Source of the DNA: Saccharomyces mikatae IFO 1815
Lineage: Eukaryota > Ascomycota > Saccharomycetes > Saccharomycetales > Saccharomycetaceae
Length of the DNA stretch: 64,000 nucleotides
Assembly (NCBI RefSeq): GCF_947241705.1
Contig: NC_079262.1
Coordinates: 434,001 to 498,000 of the forward strand
Direction of reading: 5' to 3'
The position numbers were made by a program, and so were the translations under genes. Shown here piece after piece: positions 37,949 through 47,231 of this stretch. The notes below the pieces were generated by a model. That model was not told the origin of the DNA and ran no database searches. It was given only the letters and a program-made list of their open reading frames with translations. Within the stretch, counting starts at the first letter, position 1. Each line of letters opens with the position of its first letter.

Positions 37949-40105
37949 ATGGGATCCGACCGGTCGTGTGTTTTGTCTGTGTTTCAGACCATCCTCAAGC
38001 TCGTCATCTTCGTGGCGATCTTTGGGGCAGCCATCTCGTCACGTTTGTTTGCAGTGATCAAGTTTGAGTCCATTATCCACGAATTTGACCCCTGGTTTAA
38101 TTATAGAGCTACGAAATACCTCGTCAACAATTCCTTTTACAAGTTTTTAAACTGGTTTGACGACCGTACCTGGTACCCCCTCGGAAGGGTTACTGGGGGT
38201 ACTTTATATCCCGGGCTGATGACTACCAGTGCGTTCATTTGGCATGCTCTGCGCAATTGGCTGGGCTTGCCAATCGACATTAGGAACGTTTGTGTGCTGT
38301 TTGCGCCGCTGTTTTCTGGGGTGACCGCTTGGGCCACTTACGAATTTACTAAGGAGATTAAAGACGCCAGCGCTGGGCTTTTGGCTGCGGGTTTTATCGC
38401 CATTGTCCCCGGCTATATATCTAGATCTGTGGCTGGGTCTTACGATAATGAGGCCATTGCCATCACGTTGTTGATGGTCACCTTCATGTTCTGGATTAAG
38501 GCGCAAAAGACAGGGTCTATTATGCACGCAACGTGCGCAGCATTGTTTTACTTCTACATGGTTTCTGCCTGGGGAGGCTACGTGTTCATCACGAACTTGA
38601 TCCCACTCCACGTCTTTCTGTTGATTTTGATGGGCAGATATTCATCCAAGCTGTATTCTGCCTATACTACTTGGTATGCCATTGGTACCGTTGCATCCAT
38701 GCAGATTCCATTTGTTGGTTTCTTACCTATCAGATCGAACGACCACATGGCTGCATTAGGTGTCTTTGGCTTGATTCAAATTGTCGCCTTTGGTGACTTC
38801 ATCAAGGGTCAAATCAGTACAGCAAAGTTCAAAGTCATCATGATGGTCTCTTTGTTTTTGATCTTGGTCCTTGGTGTGGTCGGACTTTCTGCCTTAACCT
38901 ATATGGGCTTGATTGCCCCTTGGACCGGTAGATTCTATTCGCTATGGGATACCAACTACGCCAAGATTCATATCCCCATCATCGCCTCCGTCTCTGAACA
39001 TCAACCGGTTTCGTGGCCCGCTTTCTTCTTTGATACCCACTTTTTGATCTGGCTATTCCCCGCAGGCGTTTTCCTGTTATTCCTTGATTTAAAAGATGAA
39101 CACGTTTTTGTCATTGCTTACTCAGTTCTATGTTCTTACTTCGCAGGTGTCATGGTTAGATTGATGTTGACTTTGACTCCGGTTATCTGTGTGTCCGCTG
39201 CCGTCGCTTTGTCCAAGATATTTGACGTCTACTTAGACTTCAAGACGAGCGACCGCAAATACGTTGTCAAACCTACTGCACTATTGGCTAAATTGATTGT
39301 TTCCGGATCATTCATCTTTTATTTGTATCTCTTCGTCTTCCATTCCACTTGGGTAACAAGAACTGCGTACTCTTCTCCTTCTGTTGTTTTGCCATCGCAA
39401 ACTCCAGACGGTAAATTGGCGCTGATTGATGATTTCAGAGAAGCTTACTATTGGCTAAGAATGAACTCGGACGAGGACAGTAAGGTCGCGGCATGGTGGG
39501 ATTACGGTTATCAAATTGGTGGTATGGCCGATAGAACCACGTTGGTCGACAATAACACATGGAACAATACCCATATTGCCATTGTTGGTAAGGCCATGGC
39601 CTCCCCTGAAGAAAAATCTTACGAAATTTTAAAGGAACACGACGTTGATTACGTCTTAGTCATCTTTGGAGGCCTAATTGGGTTTGGTGGTGATGACATT
39701 AACAAATTCTTGTGGATGATCAGAATCAGCGAAGGAATCTGGCCAGATGAAATAAAAGAGCGTGATTTCTATACTGCAGAGGGCGAATACAGGGTGGATG
39801 CAAGGGCCTCGGAAACTATGAGAAACTCACTTCTATACAAGATGTCCTACAAAGATTTCCCACAATTGTTCAATGGTGGTCAAGGTACCGACAGAGTGCG
39901 TCAACAAATGATTACTCCACAAGATGTCCCACCCCTAGACTACTTTGACGAAGTATTCACGTCCGAAAACTGGATGGTGAGAATATATCAACTGAAAAAG
40001 GACGACCCTCAAGGTAGAACTTTGAAAGACGTCGGTGACTTAACCAGATCGTCCGCCAAAACAAGAAGATCCGTAAAGAAACCTCAGTTAGGCCTGAGAG
40101 TATAA
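37949..40105 (+). CDS. STT3: Oligosaccharyltransferase catalytic subunit Stt3
   Basis: 718 residues, the same as S. cerevisiae. An N-terminal multi-pass region (about 13 membrane segments, to about residue 460) carries the acidic motif EFDPWFNYR in the first lumenal loop. A lumenal C-terminal domain with WWDYGYQI (about 516-523), the acceptor-sequon binding motif, follows. The conserved double sequon DNNTWNNTHI and the downstream DK-type region are present. Role: transfers Glc3Man9GlcNAc2 from dolichol to Asn-X-Ser/Thr in the ER. Codon bias is moderate. Nearly identical to S. cerevisiae. Confidence 0.99.
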   Translation: MGSDRSCVLSVFQTILKLVIFVAIFGAAISSRLFAVIKFESIIHEFDPWFNYRATKYLVNNSFYKFLNWFDDRTWYPLGRVTGGTLYPGLMTTSAFIWHALRNWLGLPIDIRNVCVLFAPLFSGVTAWATYEFTKEIKDASAGLLAAGFIAIVPGYISRSVAGSYDNEAIAITLLMVTFMFWIKAQKTGSIMHATCAALFYFYMVSAWGGYVFITNLIPLHVFLLILMGRYSSKLYSAYTTWYAIGTVASMQIPFVGFLPIRSNDHMAALGVFGLIQIVAFGDFIKGQISTAKFKVIMMVSLFLILVLGVVGLSALTYMGLIAPWTGRFYSLWDTNYAKIHIPIIASVSEHQPVSWPAFFFDTHFLIWLFPAGVFLLFLDLKDEHVFVIAYSVLCSYFAGVMVRLMLTLTPVICVSAAVALSKIFDVYLDFKTSDRKYVVKPTALLAKLIVSGSFIFYLYLFVFHSTWVTRTAYSSPSVVLPSQTPDGKLALIDDFREAYYWLRMNSDEDSKVAAWWDYGYQIGGMADRTTLVDNNTWNNTHIAIVGKAMASPEEKSYEILKEHDVDYVLVIFGGLIGFGGDDINKFLWMIRISEGIWPDEIKERDFYTAEGEYRVDARASETMRNSLLYKMSYKDFPQLFNGGQGTDRVRQQMITPQDVPPLDYFDEVFTSENWMVRIYQLKKDDPQGRTLKDVGDLTRSSAKTRRSVKKPQLGLRV

Positions 40106-40230
40106 AACTGAGCTCCCACTTAAGAATAAATATAAATAAAAATACATACACAAATAGATAAACAAAATAAATAGAAATTTTGTTTTCTTTCATCATTATC
40201 ATCGCTCGTGACGGAATGTTTTTGCCTTTT

Positions 40231-40239
40231 CGGGTAAAA
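40231..40239 (+). promoter_or_regulatory. Reb1-type site between STT3 and ALK1
   Basis: CGGGTAAAA contains the full Reb1 core CGGGTAA, about 170 bases before the ALK1 start and 130 after the STT3 stop. It may also act as a Reb1 roadblock terminator for STT3 transcription. Confidence 0.5.
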
Positions 40240-40404
40240 CATAAACAAAATAACAATAGAAAAAATGACAACTCTATGATTGTTTATTCTATTTATTATT
40301 TAAAAATTTGATATGGGGCAGTTTTTCTAAACAGTACCCAGTTTCAATGTTGTAGTTCTAATATCCTCAATTCATACGTTTTAATTGAAACAAACAGAAG
40401 CCTC

Positions 40405-42645
40405 ATGGATTTTGAAACGTCATTCGAGGAATTTGTCGAGGATAAACGATTCATTGCCTTAGAGGTATCTGATAACGATGATGATTATGACACTGATTTA
40501 ACTGCAGATACTGCCGATGCCGCTGAAGAGGTCGAAGACTCTGTTATCTTGAATATGAGGGACTCTAAAGCATCTTTGAACGTTAGCACCAGTAATAGCA
40601 CACCAAGAAAGACGAATACCAGTTCCAAAAAAAGGTGGTCTTTATTGTCCAACCATTCCGCCGTTTCATCATCTAAATCTAAAAAGAGGTGGTCCGTGCT
40701 TTCTTCGAGTTTTACTAGCGAATCACACAAGGACAGAGAACCGAGGGGCGTTTTGCAGCAAAAAAGAAAGTCTTTACAAAGCTATTCAAGTTTGGATACA
40801 GTGACGTCTAGTAGCTCTATTTCCGCTTCTTCCTCTTTAAAACGATCATCTACAGGACTTTCCCTCAGGCAGTTGTTTACGAAGATAGGAATCAATGATG
40901 AGACCCCACAGTCTGGGATCGGGATCCCAAAAGGTAAGGAGAATTTACCTCCAACTTTGGGGAAACCCCCCTCATCAATGGTGCCCACTAGTTCAGAAAG
41001 CAGACTTAGAACCCCGCTGAAGCCGCTAGTTAATCATTCGAAAAGGCCCACTTTACATCCACACTACCAACAACAACAGCAACAGCAACAGCAACAAACA
41101 TTGTGCAATGCATCATTATCCTCAAGAAGATCATCGGTTTCTTCCACCGCCTCTTCTGCCAGTTCTTCTAAATGGAGGTTCTGGAAGAGGGATAAGAATA
41201 CACCGCACACTATGTTACATCCGGATCACCATTCCTTAAATTCCTTCTCGGCAATAAACCGTCGTGATTCCATGACACCTATTGAGCCAAGGAATAAGGC
41301 CAAGCATAAAACATCTTTTTCAGACTTCCATAAAGCCATTTTTAACTCAAATACGTATTCGGAAAGTAATGATACATTATCATCCATGGAAACAACTTTA
41401 AAAAACAAAGCATCATCCTCAAGTTTATCGTTGAATGTGTTGAAGAAAAGAAGTTCGCAGTCAAGTTTGAAACATAAAAGCTCACATGCATCCTTGCAAA
41501 AATTTAAAAGAAACAAGGGAAAAACTTCCATGATGGCACCATCAACAGTAACCAATAGTAGTAATGAAGATTCATGTAGCTATAGTTCCAAGAACTCTAA
41601 GCTGAGCCATCGAATTTCATTACCTGTACCGGACCAAGTTTCCCTTGATAAAATACAGAATAAATTAAGGAATTCAAACTCTTTTCTTTCACTAAACTCC
41701 AAATCATCTTCGCCAATGAACAAAAATGACCACGATGAGACACTTTTAAGACAGATTTTGCAAAATTGTGATATAAAAAGGATTTTAATCCCGTCAAAAG
41801 GAGATATATTGCCTTTAATTAACGATATAAATTATTCGTCATCGATACAGCTAACATCACATGTCTGGCAAATTGGTGAAGTAATCTGTAAGAAGGTAGC
41901 TCTGGGCCCTATAGATGACATTACATGGGATAGAAAGTTCTTGTCTTTACAGGAATTGGAGAAACTCAAGATTATGAAACAAAACTTCAATGGCACACCA
42001 CAACTATTAAAAAGTTTTGTCGTTAAAGAGGCAAGTGGTACATTGTATCTTTATCTACTGTTCAAAGATCATGGTACCCCAATTTCATTAATCTCGCTGA
42101 AAAATTGGAAACAGATTCTAAAGATCTTTTGGTCCTGTACAGGGATTATTCATGGGTTGGAAACAAATTTGAAATTTGAACATCGTAACCTGACATTGGA
42201 TAATATTTTAATAGATGGTAATGGGAATATAACAATTATTGACTTTAAATGTAGCAGATTGCAAACTCCTCAAGATGATGTACTATGTCTACGCTTGGAT
42301 CATCCGTTCTTTTTCCCGAATGAGAAGGATAAGAATAAGATAAATGAGTATCAATATCAATTCGAGTTTGAAATTTATCAAAATATGCGAATTTTGTTGG
42401 ATATGGACGCGACAGCCTTTGAGCCTATGACAAATTTATATTGGTTATACTACTTGTCACGAGTCTTGTTAAAGTTGGGTGACAGAAAGCTCGGTAAGAA
42501 TGATACAAATAGGGATAAAATGGTTAAGGTGATAAGTCATTTAGAAATGAACTTGGCGGTTCATAAAAGAGGAGGGCAGTTATTCAAGAGGTTGGAGACG
42601 GCGGATATTAAGAGTACTGGAGATTTACTGAAATTTTTTAAATGA
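40405..42645 (+). CDS. ALK1: Haspin-like kinase Alk1
   Basis: 746 residues. A long Ser-rich disordered N-terminus contains a duplicated KKRWS motif (about 75-79 and 94-98), a KEN box (178-180) in PKGKENLPP that fits cell-cycle degradation by APC/C, and a polyQ run. The haspin-type kinase domain occupies about 460-746, with VWQIGEVICKKVALG in the N-lobe. The catalytic loop reads FEHRNLTLDNILIDG and the metal motif IIDFKCSRL. The usual catalytic Asp of HRD is Asn595, and DFG/DYT is replaced by Asp613-Phe-Lys. Role (family): mitotic phosphoprotein, alignment of mitotic cues. Activity is uncertain. Confidence 0.95.
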   Translation: MDFETSFEEFVEDKRFIALEVSDNDDDYDTDLTADTADAAEEVEDSVILNMRDSKASLNVSTSNSTPRKTNTSSKKRWSLLSNHSAVSSSKSKKRWSVLSSSFTSESHKDREPRGVLQQKRKSLQSYSSLDTVTSSSSISASSSLKRSSTGLSLRQLFTKIGINDETPQSGIGIPKGKENLPPTLGKPPSSMVPTSSESRLRTPLKPLVNHSKRPTLHPHYQQQQQQQQQQTLCNASLSSRRSSVSSTASSASSSKWRFWKRDKNTPHTMLHPDHHSLNSFSAINRRDSMTPIEPRNKAKHKTSFSDFHKAIFNSNTYSESNDTLSSMETTLKNKASSSSLSLNVLKKRSSQSSLKHKSSHASLQKFKRNKGKTSMMAPSTVTNSSNEDSCSYSSKNSKLSHRISLPVPDQVSLDKIQNKLRNSNSFLSLNSKSSSPMNKNDHDETLLRQILQNCDIKRILIPSKGDILPLINDINYSSSIQLTSHVWQIGEVICKKVALGPIDDITWDRKFLSLQELEKLKIMKQNFNGTPQLLKSFVVKEASGTLYLYLLFKDHGTPISLISLKNWKQILKIFWSCTGIIHGLETNLKFEHRNLTLDNILIDGNGNITIIDFKCSRLQTPQDDVLCLRLDHPFFFPNEKDKNKINEYQYQFEFEIYQNMRILLDMDATAFEPMTNLYWLYYLSRVLLKLGDRKLGKNDTNRDKMVKVISHLEMNLAVHKRGGQLFKRLETADIKSTGDLLKFFK

Positions 42646-42743
42646 AAAGAATAGGGAGGTTAACGGTATCATTTTTTCTTTCTTCTTCTAGTCTACGCTC
42701 CAATACATATATACATCATATAAACATACATAATGTAAAAACA

Positions 42744-43451
42744 CTAATCTAGGATAACGTTATTGTCGGTACAATCTAAGTTTTTTTCCTCTTGAGTATT
42801 AGCAAATGCAGGTGCTTCCATTTTGGGAGTCAGAAATAATTGGTTAACAATAAATTCTGTACCATTTATGACGTTCATCAAAGCCCAAATCCAGATCCCT
42901 AGAGAGACGCTCTGTAAAGCCATAGCATCGAGTTTAGAAAAGCCAAATTTGCCTTCCATTATGTGCCATTTTTGAGAGATTGTTCTTAGCGGGTGCAATA
43001 TAACATAGAGCCAGCCTTGAGACCAAATGCCTGTGACAAAGGTAGGGAACAAAGTGCTCGTGGAAGAGTTTAACTTGTAAATAGGCGTTTTACCGTACAC
43101 AATCTTGAACACAAAAAAAGGCACCGTTAATGTCAATAATTTCAGCTTGTGAAGATGAGCTTGAAAAGCTTTATTTTCTGATTGTATTTTATTCTTCAAG
43201 TTATTTATCTCCTTGTCTAAAGAGTCCAATTTTCTATTGTTCTTCGTCCACTTTGCATAATTATCCTGGGCAGAAATGGAGTTGTTTTGTTCTTTCAATT
43301 CATGACGTTCTTTCATCTTGGCTGAATATTCTCTTGATAATGCATTGCCTGGTGCAAACTTAGAGATCCATTTCTCGTGATATTTGTTCGTGTACTGTAA
43401 AAACTTTGTGACAACGATAAAGAATATTGCCACAACTGCTGCCCAATGCAT
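42744..43451 (-). CDS. GET1: GET complex membrane subunit Get1 (WRB homologue)
   Basis: 235 residues from the Met at 43451 ([18 protein letters not shown]). The frame stays open 62 codons further upstream, but that part lacks conservation with Get1 and overlaps the CKB1 promoter. Three membrane segments (about 1-20, 100-117, 175-195) flank a cytosolic coiled coil (about 40-98, with [20 protein letters not shown]), which binds Get3. Role: with Get2 it forms the ER receptor that releases tail-anchored proteins from Get3 into the membrane. Synteny with ALK1 and CKB1 agrees. Confidence 0.96.
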   Translation of the reverse strand: MHWAAVVAIFFIVVTKFLQYTNKYHEKWISKFAPGNALSREYSAKMKERHELKEQNNSISAQDNYAKWTKNNRKLDSLDKEINNLKNKIQSENKAFQAHLHKLKLLTLTVPFFVFKIVYGKTPIYKLNSSTSTLFPTFVTGIWSQGWLYVILHPLRTISQKWHIMEGKFGFSKLDAMALQSVSLGIWIWALMNVINGTEFIVNQLFLTPKMEAPAFANTQEEKNLDCTDNNVILD

Positions 43452-43730
43452 TTTTAATTTTCTCGATTGACTGCACGTGGTTCCAGGGTTGTAACTCTCT
43501 TGTCTCCTCTTATCTGGTCTTTTGCTCCGAGGTATTGTTGTATCACTACTGTGTGAACTTTTTTCACTTTTGGGAAGGGAAGAAAAAGTGAAAACATTAA
43601 CAGGTAAGTGTCTACTGATAAAACAAGAGGTAGTCAATAGGCGGAAAACACGGTAGTGACATTAATATAAGTCTATAAAATAGTGAATTGGTATTCATAA
43701 GCGGCCATTAGCTAGAAAAAAGAGAAAACT

Positions 43731-44567
43731 ATGTCTCAAGAGTTTGTAGAAGACTATTCACGTACGGGATCCTCAGACGACGAGGATAGTGGAGCATATG
43801 ACGAGTGGATCCCATCGTTCTGTTCCAGATTTGGCCATGAATACTTCTGTCAAGTGCCTACCGAATTTATTGAGGACGATTTCAATATGACTTCGTTATC
43901 CCAAGAAGTACCTCACTACCGGAAGGCCCTGGATTTGATATTGGATTTAGAGGCCATGAGCGATGAAGAAGAAGACGAGGACGATGTGGTGGAAGAAGAC
44001 GAAGTAGACCAGGAAATGCAAGGTAATGACGGTCATGATGAAGGCAAGAGGAAAAACAAGTCGCCTGTGGTGAATAAAAGCATTATCGAGCACGCAGCAG
44101 AACAATTATACGGACTAATTCACGCAAGATTCATTCTAACTAAGCCAGGTTTGCAAGCAATGGCTGAAAAATTTGATCACAAGGAATTTGGTACGTGCCC
44201 CCGCTACTTCTGTAATGGTATGCAATTGCTGCCTTGTGGCTTGAGCGATACAGTGGGGAAACACACCGTAAGGTTGTACTGTCCCAGTTGTCAGGACCTA
44301 TATCTTCCTCAATCATCCAGATTTCTCTGTCTCGAAGGTGCGTTTTGGGGGACGAGCTTCCCTGGCGTGTTTTTGAAACATTTCAAAGAATTGGAAGATT
44401 ATGTTGAAAGGAAAAGTAAAGAATCCTATGAGTTGAAAGTTTTCGGGTTCAGGATAAACGATGAGGCAGTATCTGGTCCTAGGATGAAGTGGTTGAGGCA
44501 ATATCCATCTACGGACGAGGACTGGGAGGAATTTGCTAAATGTGAGTTCGAGACACCGGCAGTTTAA
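43731..44567 (+). CDS. CKB1: Casein kinase 2 regulatory (beta) subunit Ckb1
   Basis: 278 residues, the same as S. cerevisiae. The N-terminal CK2-beta domain starts with autophosphorylation-like Ser/Asp residues and WIPSFCSRFGHEYFCQV. A species-typical acidic insert DEEEDEDDVVEEDEVDQ lies at about 82-100. The zinc-binding dimer domain has its four cysteines in CPRYFCNGMQLLPC and YCPSCQDLY. The C-terminal tail contacts the catalytic subunits. Role: dimeric regulatory core of protein kinase CK2 with Cka1/Cka2. Divergent from GET1, convergent with JAC1. Confidence 0.98.
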   Translation: MSQEFVEDYSRTGSSDDEDSGAYDEWIPSFCSRFGHEYFCQVPTEFIEDDFNMTSLSQEVPHYRKALDLILDLEAMSDEEEDEDDVVEEDEVDQEMQGNDGHDEGKRKNKSPVVNKSIIEHAAEQLYGLIHARFILTKPGLQAMAEKFDHKEFGTCPRYFCNGMQLLPCGLSDTVGKHTVRLYCPSCQDLYLPQSSRFLCLEGAFWGTSFPGVFLKHFKELEDYVERKSKESYELKVFGFRINDEAVSGPRMKWLRQYPSTDEDWEEFAKCEFETPAV

Positions 44568-44668
44568 TTCTCAATTTATTCTTCTCTCTCTCCAATCATT
44601 TACATATATACTTTACGTATTTACATTGTTCAGTTTTTATGTTATTGTTATTTTCTCTTTGAAGTACC

Positions 44669-45223
44669 CTAGTGATTCAATTCTAACGGTTTACCTGGAA
44701 CCCAGTCCTTGAATGCTTTAGCCAAATTATACCAGTATTTCAATTCCACCGTCAATTTTATCGCGGCGGCATAATCTTTGTCATTGTAGCACTGCTCCAA
44801 ATGTGCTTCTATATCCTGAATTCTTTGTTTGTTCTCCTTTGCCAGGTTCTTCACATCATCTTCGTTATCCATCTGGGAAAATTCATCATGAATGTCCAGC
44901 ACTTTCAATAAGAGCTGCGGATCACTAGTTGTCACGTTATTTGAAGTTTGCTCTTGGGTCAAATCGATATTGCGCAAGAGCATAAGCATGTATTGTGACC
45001 TTCTGAGTGGGTCTTTGAGCGTATGATAAGCTTGGTTGAGCGTTGAAGATTGCTCACTACCTTGCTGGGCCATGTCCGGATGATGCTGTGCTTGCAACTG
45101 CCTGTATTCCTTCCTCAATTTGGATTGATCTATGGTCCAAATGGGTAGTTTTTGGGGGAACGTCTTAGGGAATAGCTCGTAAAAGGTAGAAGTGAATCTT
45201 CGTTGAATCAAGTACCTCAACAT
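44669..45223 (-). CDS. JAC1: Mitochondrial J-type co-chaperone Jac1
   Basis: 184 residues. The N-terminus is basic and short (MLRYLIQRRFTSTFYELFPK), consistent with mitochondrial import. The J domain follows with the HPD motif at His48-Pro49-Asp50. The C-terminal HSCB-type three-helix domain (about 85-184) binds the scaffold Isu1. Role: stimulates Ssq1 ATPase to release Fe-S clusters from Isu1 in the matrix. Divergent from ATE1, with about 200 bases of shared promoter. Confidence 0.97.
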   Translation of the reverse strand: MLRYLIQRRFTSTFYELFPKTFPQKLPIWTIDQSKLRKEYRQLQAQHHPDMAQQGSEQSSTLNQAYHTLKDPLRRSQYMLMLLRNIDLTQEQTSNNVTTSDPQLLLKVLDIHDEFSQMDNEDDVKNLAKENKQRIQDIEAHLEQCYNDKDYAAAIKLTVELKYWYNLAKAFKDWVPGKPLELNH

Positions 45224-45419
45224 TGTGACTTATAGAGCTCGTTAATATCTCCCTCTGGGTGTTTGGTTAAACTTTTAATTTACCATTGTTCATTTAATTT
45301 CCTGGATTTTTTTTTGTACTTTTTTTTTTCATTATTATTAAACCTTGGGTGTGAATCTTTATTACTATTGTAGGCAAGACAAGAGAATCTCAGTCATATA
45401 ACCGAATTGAAACTTAATT

Positions 45420-46931
45420 ATGTCCGGTAGATTTGTTATTTGGGCACCTTCGATGCATAGTGAACCTGCTGCCAAGTGTGGATATTGTCATGGCAATAAG
45501 GGAGAAAACAAGGACCAGTTGTTTGCATTGGATTCATGGGCCCATCGCTACATGGATAAAATGGACGCTATAGAAATAGAAAACTGTACAATGGGCTCTT
45601 TTGTGGAACATATGGACATGGACACATATGACCGTTTGTGTAATATGGGATTTAGACGGTCCGGTAAGTTCCTTTACAAAGTGGACCCACTAAGAAATTG
45701 TTGTAGATTATACACAATTAGAACCACTCCTCGAGAAGTCGCCATGACGAAAGAATTGAAGAAATGTGTTAGCCGTTTTGCCAATAGGATAACCGGCGGT
45801 GACTGTTGTTCGGCTGCTCTTCCAAGCAGTGATTTTGTTGGTAGAATTGTTGATGCAGAGTTGAATTCCAAGGCATTCCATACCAGATTTGAGCCCGCAC
45901 TCTATAGCGACGAAAAGTATCAGTTGTTTGTCAAATATCAGGAAAATGTACATCAAGACTACAAGAATTCACCCAAGTCTTTCAAACGATTCTTATGTGA
46001 TACGCCGTTTGGTCCCGAAGAGGTGTTGGGGACACAAGAATCGTGGGAGCAGCTGAACAATTGGCAGAGTATGAAGCCAGGCGAGAAACTGAAGCATGTG
46101 GGACCTGCCCACGAATGTTACTACCACGAAGATAAATTAATCGCCATTGCTGTATCAGATATCTTACCCAGTGGTATATCTTCTGTGTACTTTATCTGGG
46201 ATCCAGATTACAGTAAATGGTCTCTAGGAAAGCTCAGTGCTTTACGTGACCTTGCCATTATTCAAAAGACAAATCTGCAATACTACTATCTGGGGTATTA
46301 TATCCAGGACTGCCCCAAGATGAATTACAAGGCAAACTACGGTGCAGAAATTTTGGATGTGTGTCATGGTAAATACATCCCATTGAAAAGTATTGAAAAT
46401 ATGATCTCTAGAGGCAAACTCTTCGTCCTAGGTGAAAAGAAGGCAAAAGTTTCCAAAGAGCTTTACCTCGCTGATACTGATACTAGAAAATTGCTTAGCT
46501 TTCCCACGGATAACGCTGTCAAGTACAAGAACATTGCCGAAGAGATATACGGTGCTGAGGGATGTGCATTTGAATCCGCCAACGAATCTGCATTGGAATT
46601 GAAAGAACTCTATGGTATACCGTATGAAGAGGAAGATTTGGATACCATCTACCATCTGAAAGAACAGAATACCCATTTTCCAAGTGGTATTCCCAATGTG
46701 GTACCTGGATTGCTCCCGTTGTGGGAACTGTTGGACATTATGCAATCAGGTAAGATTACTGACCTGGAGGGAAAACTACTCTTGTTTGAAATTGAAACGG
46801 AGGGAATTCGGCTTTTGATGAACTTTTATAATGAGCCACCCACTGTCAAGAAACGTATCTGTGATGTGATACGATTGTTTGGCTTCGAAACTTGCATGAA
46901 GGCAGTCATTTTATATAGTGAGCAAATGTAA
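45420..46931 (+). CDS. ATE1: Arginyl-tRNA-protein transferase Ate1
   Basis: 503 residues, the same as S. cerevisiae. The N-terminal region has the conserved cysteines Cys20 and Cys23 in KCGYCHG, and the Cys pair in RNCCRLYTIR (about 94-95). These four are essential for activity in the family. A GNAT-like C-terminal domain contains FLCDTPFGPEE and SSVYFIWDPDYSKWSLGKLSALRD. Role: adds Arg to N-terminal Asp, Glu (and oxidised Cys), marking proteins for the N-degron pathway. Cytosolic and mitochondrial. Confidence 0.97.
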   Translation: MSGRFVIWAPSMHSEPAAKCGYCHGNKGENKDQLFALDSWAHRYMDKMDAIEIENCTMGSFVEHMDMDTYDRLCNMGFRRSGKFLYKVDPLRNCCRLYTIRTTPREVAMTKELKKCVSRFANRITGGDCCSAALPSSDFVGRIVDAELNSKAFHTRFEPALYSDEKYQLFVKYQENVHQDYKNSPKSFKRFLCDTPFGPEEVLGTQESWEQLNNWQSMKPGEKLKHVGPAHECYYHEDKLIAIAVSDILPSGISSVYFIWDPDYSKWSLGKLSALRDLAIIQKTNLQYYYLGYYIQDCPKMNYKANYGAEILDVCHGKYIPLKSIENMISRGKLFVLGEKKAKVSKELYLADTDTRKLLSFPTDNAVKYKNIAEEIYGAEGCAFESANESALELKELYGIPYEEEDLDTIYHLKEQNTHFPSGIPNVVPGLLPLWELLDIMQSGKITDLEGKLLLFEIETEGIRLLMNFYNEPPTVKKRICDVIRLFGFETCMKAVILYSEQM

Positions 46932-47231
46932 GTATCGATACCACCGTTCAATAACAATCCAAGTATATAGATCTTTTAGCATTTGCACAGTCCCACCAAC
47001 TGGGCTAAACAGAGTTTTAGTAACCGGCGTAGTGGTCCTTGAGATGATTGATTAGTCTGATACGTGGTGCTTTTCTTCTTCCTCATCGCGTGAAAAATTT
47101 GAGAAAAAGCTCGAAACTTTCTGCAGTTGAGAGCGTTACTGGTTATTGTCTTGAAGATATTTTAAGTGTATAGAAATTGTTAAAAGCAGATTCGAATAGC
47201 ATCGTAACCAGTCTCTTATTCTTAGTTTCTG
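46932..47231. other. ATE1 to KAP122 spacer
   Basis: 300 bases. It holds the ATE1 3' UTR and KAP122 promoter. An isolated Pol III A-box look-alike is present on the minus strand (about 46995-47007), but no B box follows, so I do not call a tRNA. Confidence 0.5.

Noticed and set aside
43452-43637. Upstream in-frame extension of GET1 (62 codons)
   Set aside because: Basic, unconserved sequence before the hydrophobic Met that begins the known Get1; it lies in the CKB1 promoter.
46990-47012. Minus-strand TAGCCCAGTTGG resembling a Pol III A box between ATE1 and KAP122
   Set aside because: No B box (GGTTCGA-type) and no acceptor-stem pairing within the expected distance; not a tRNA.
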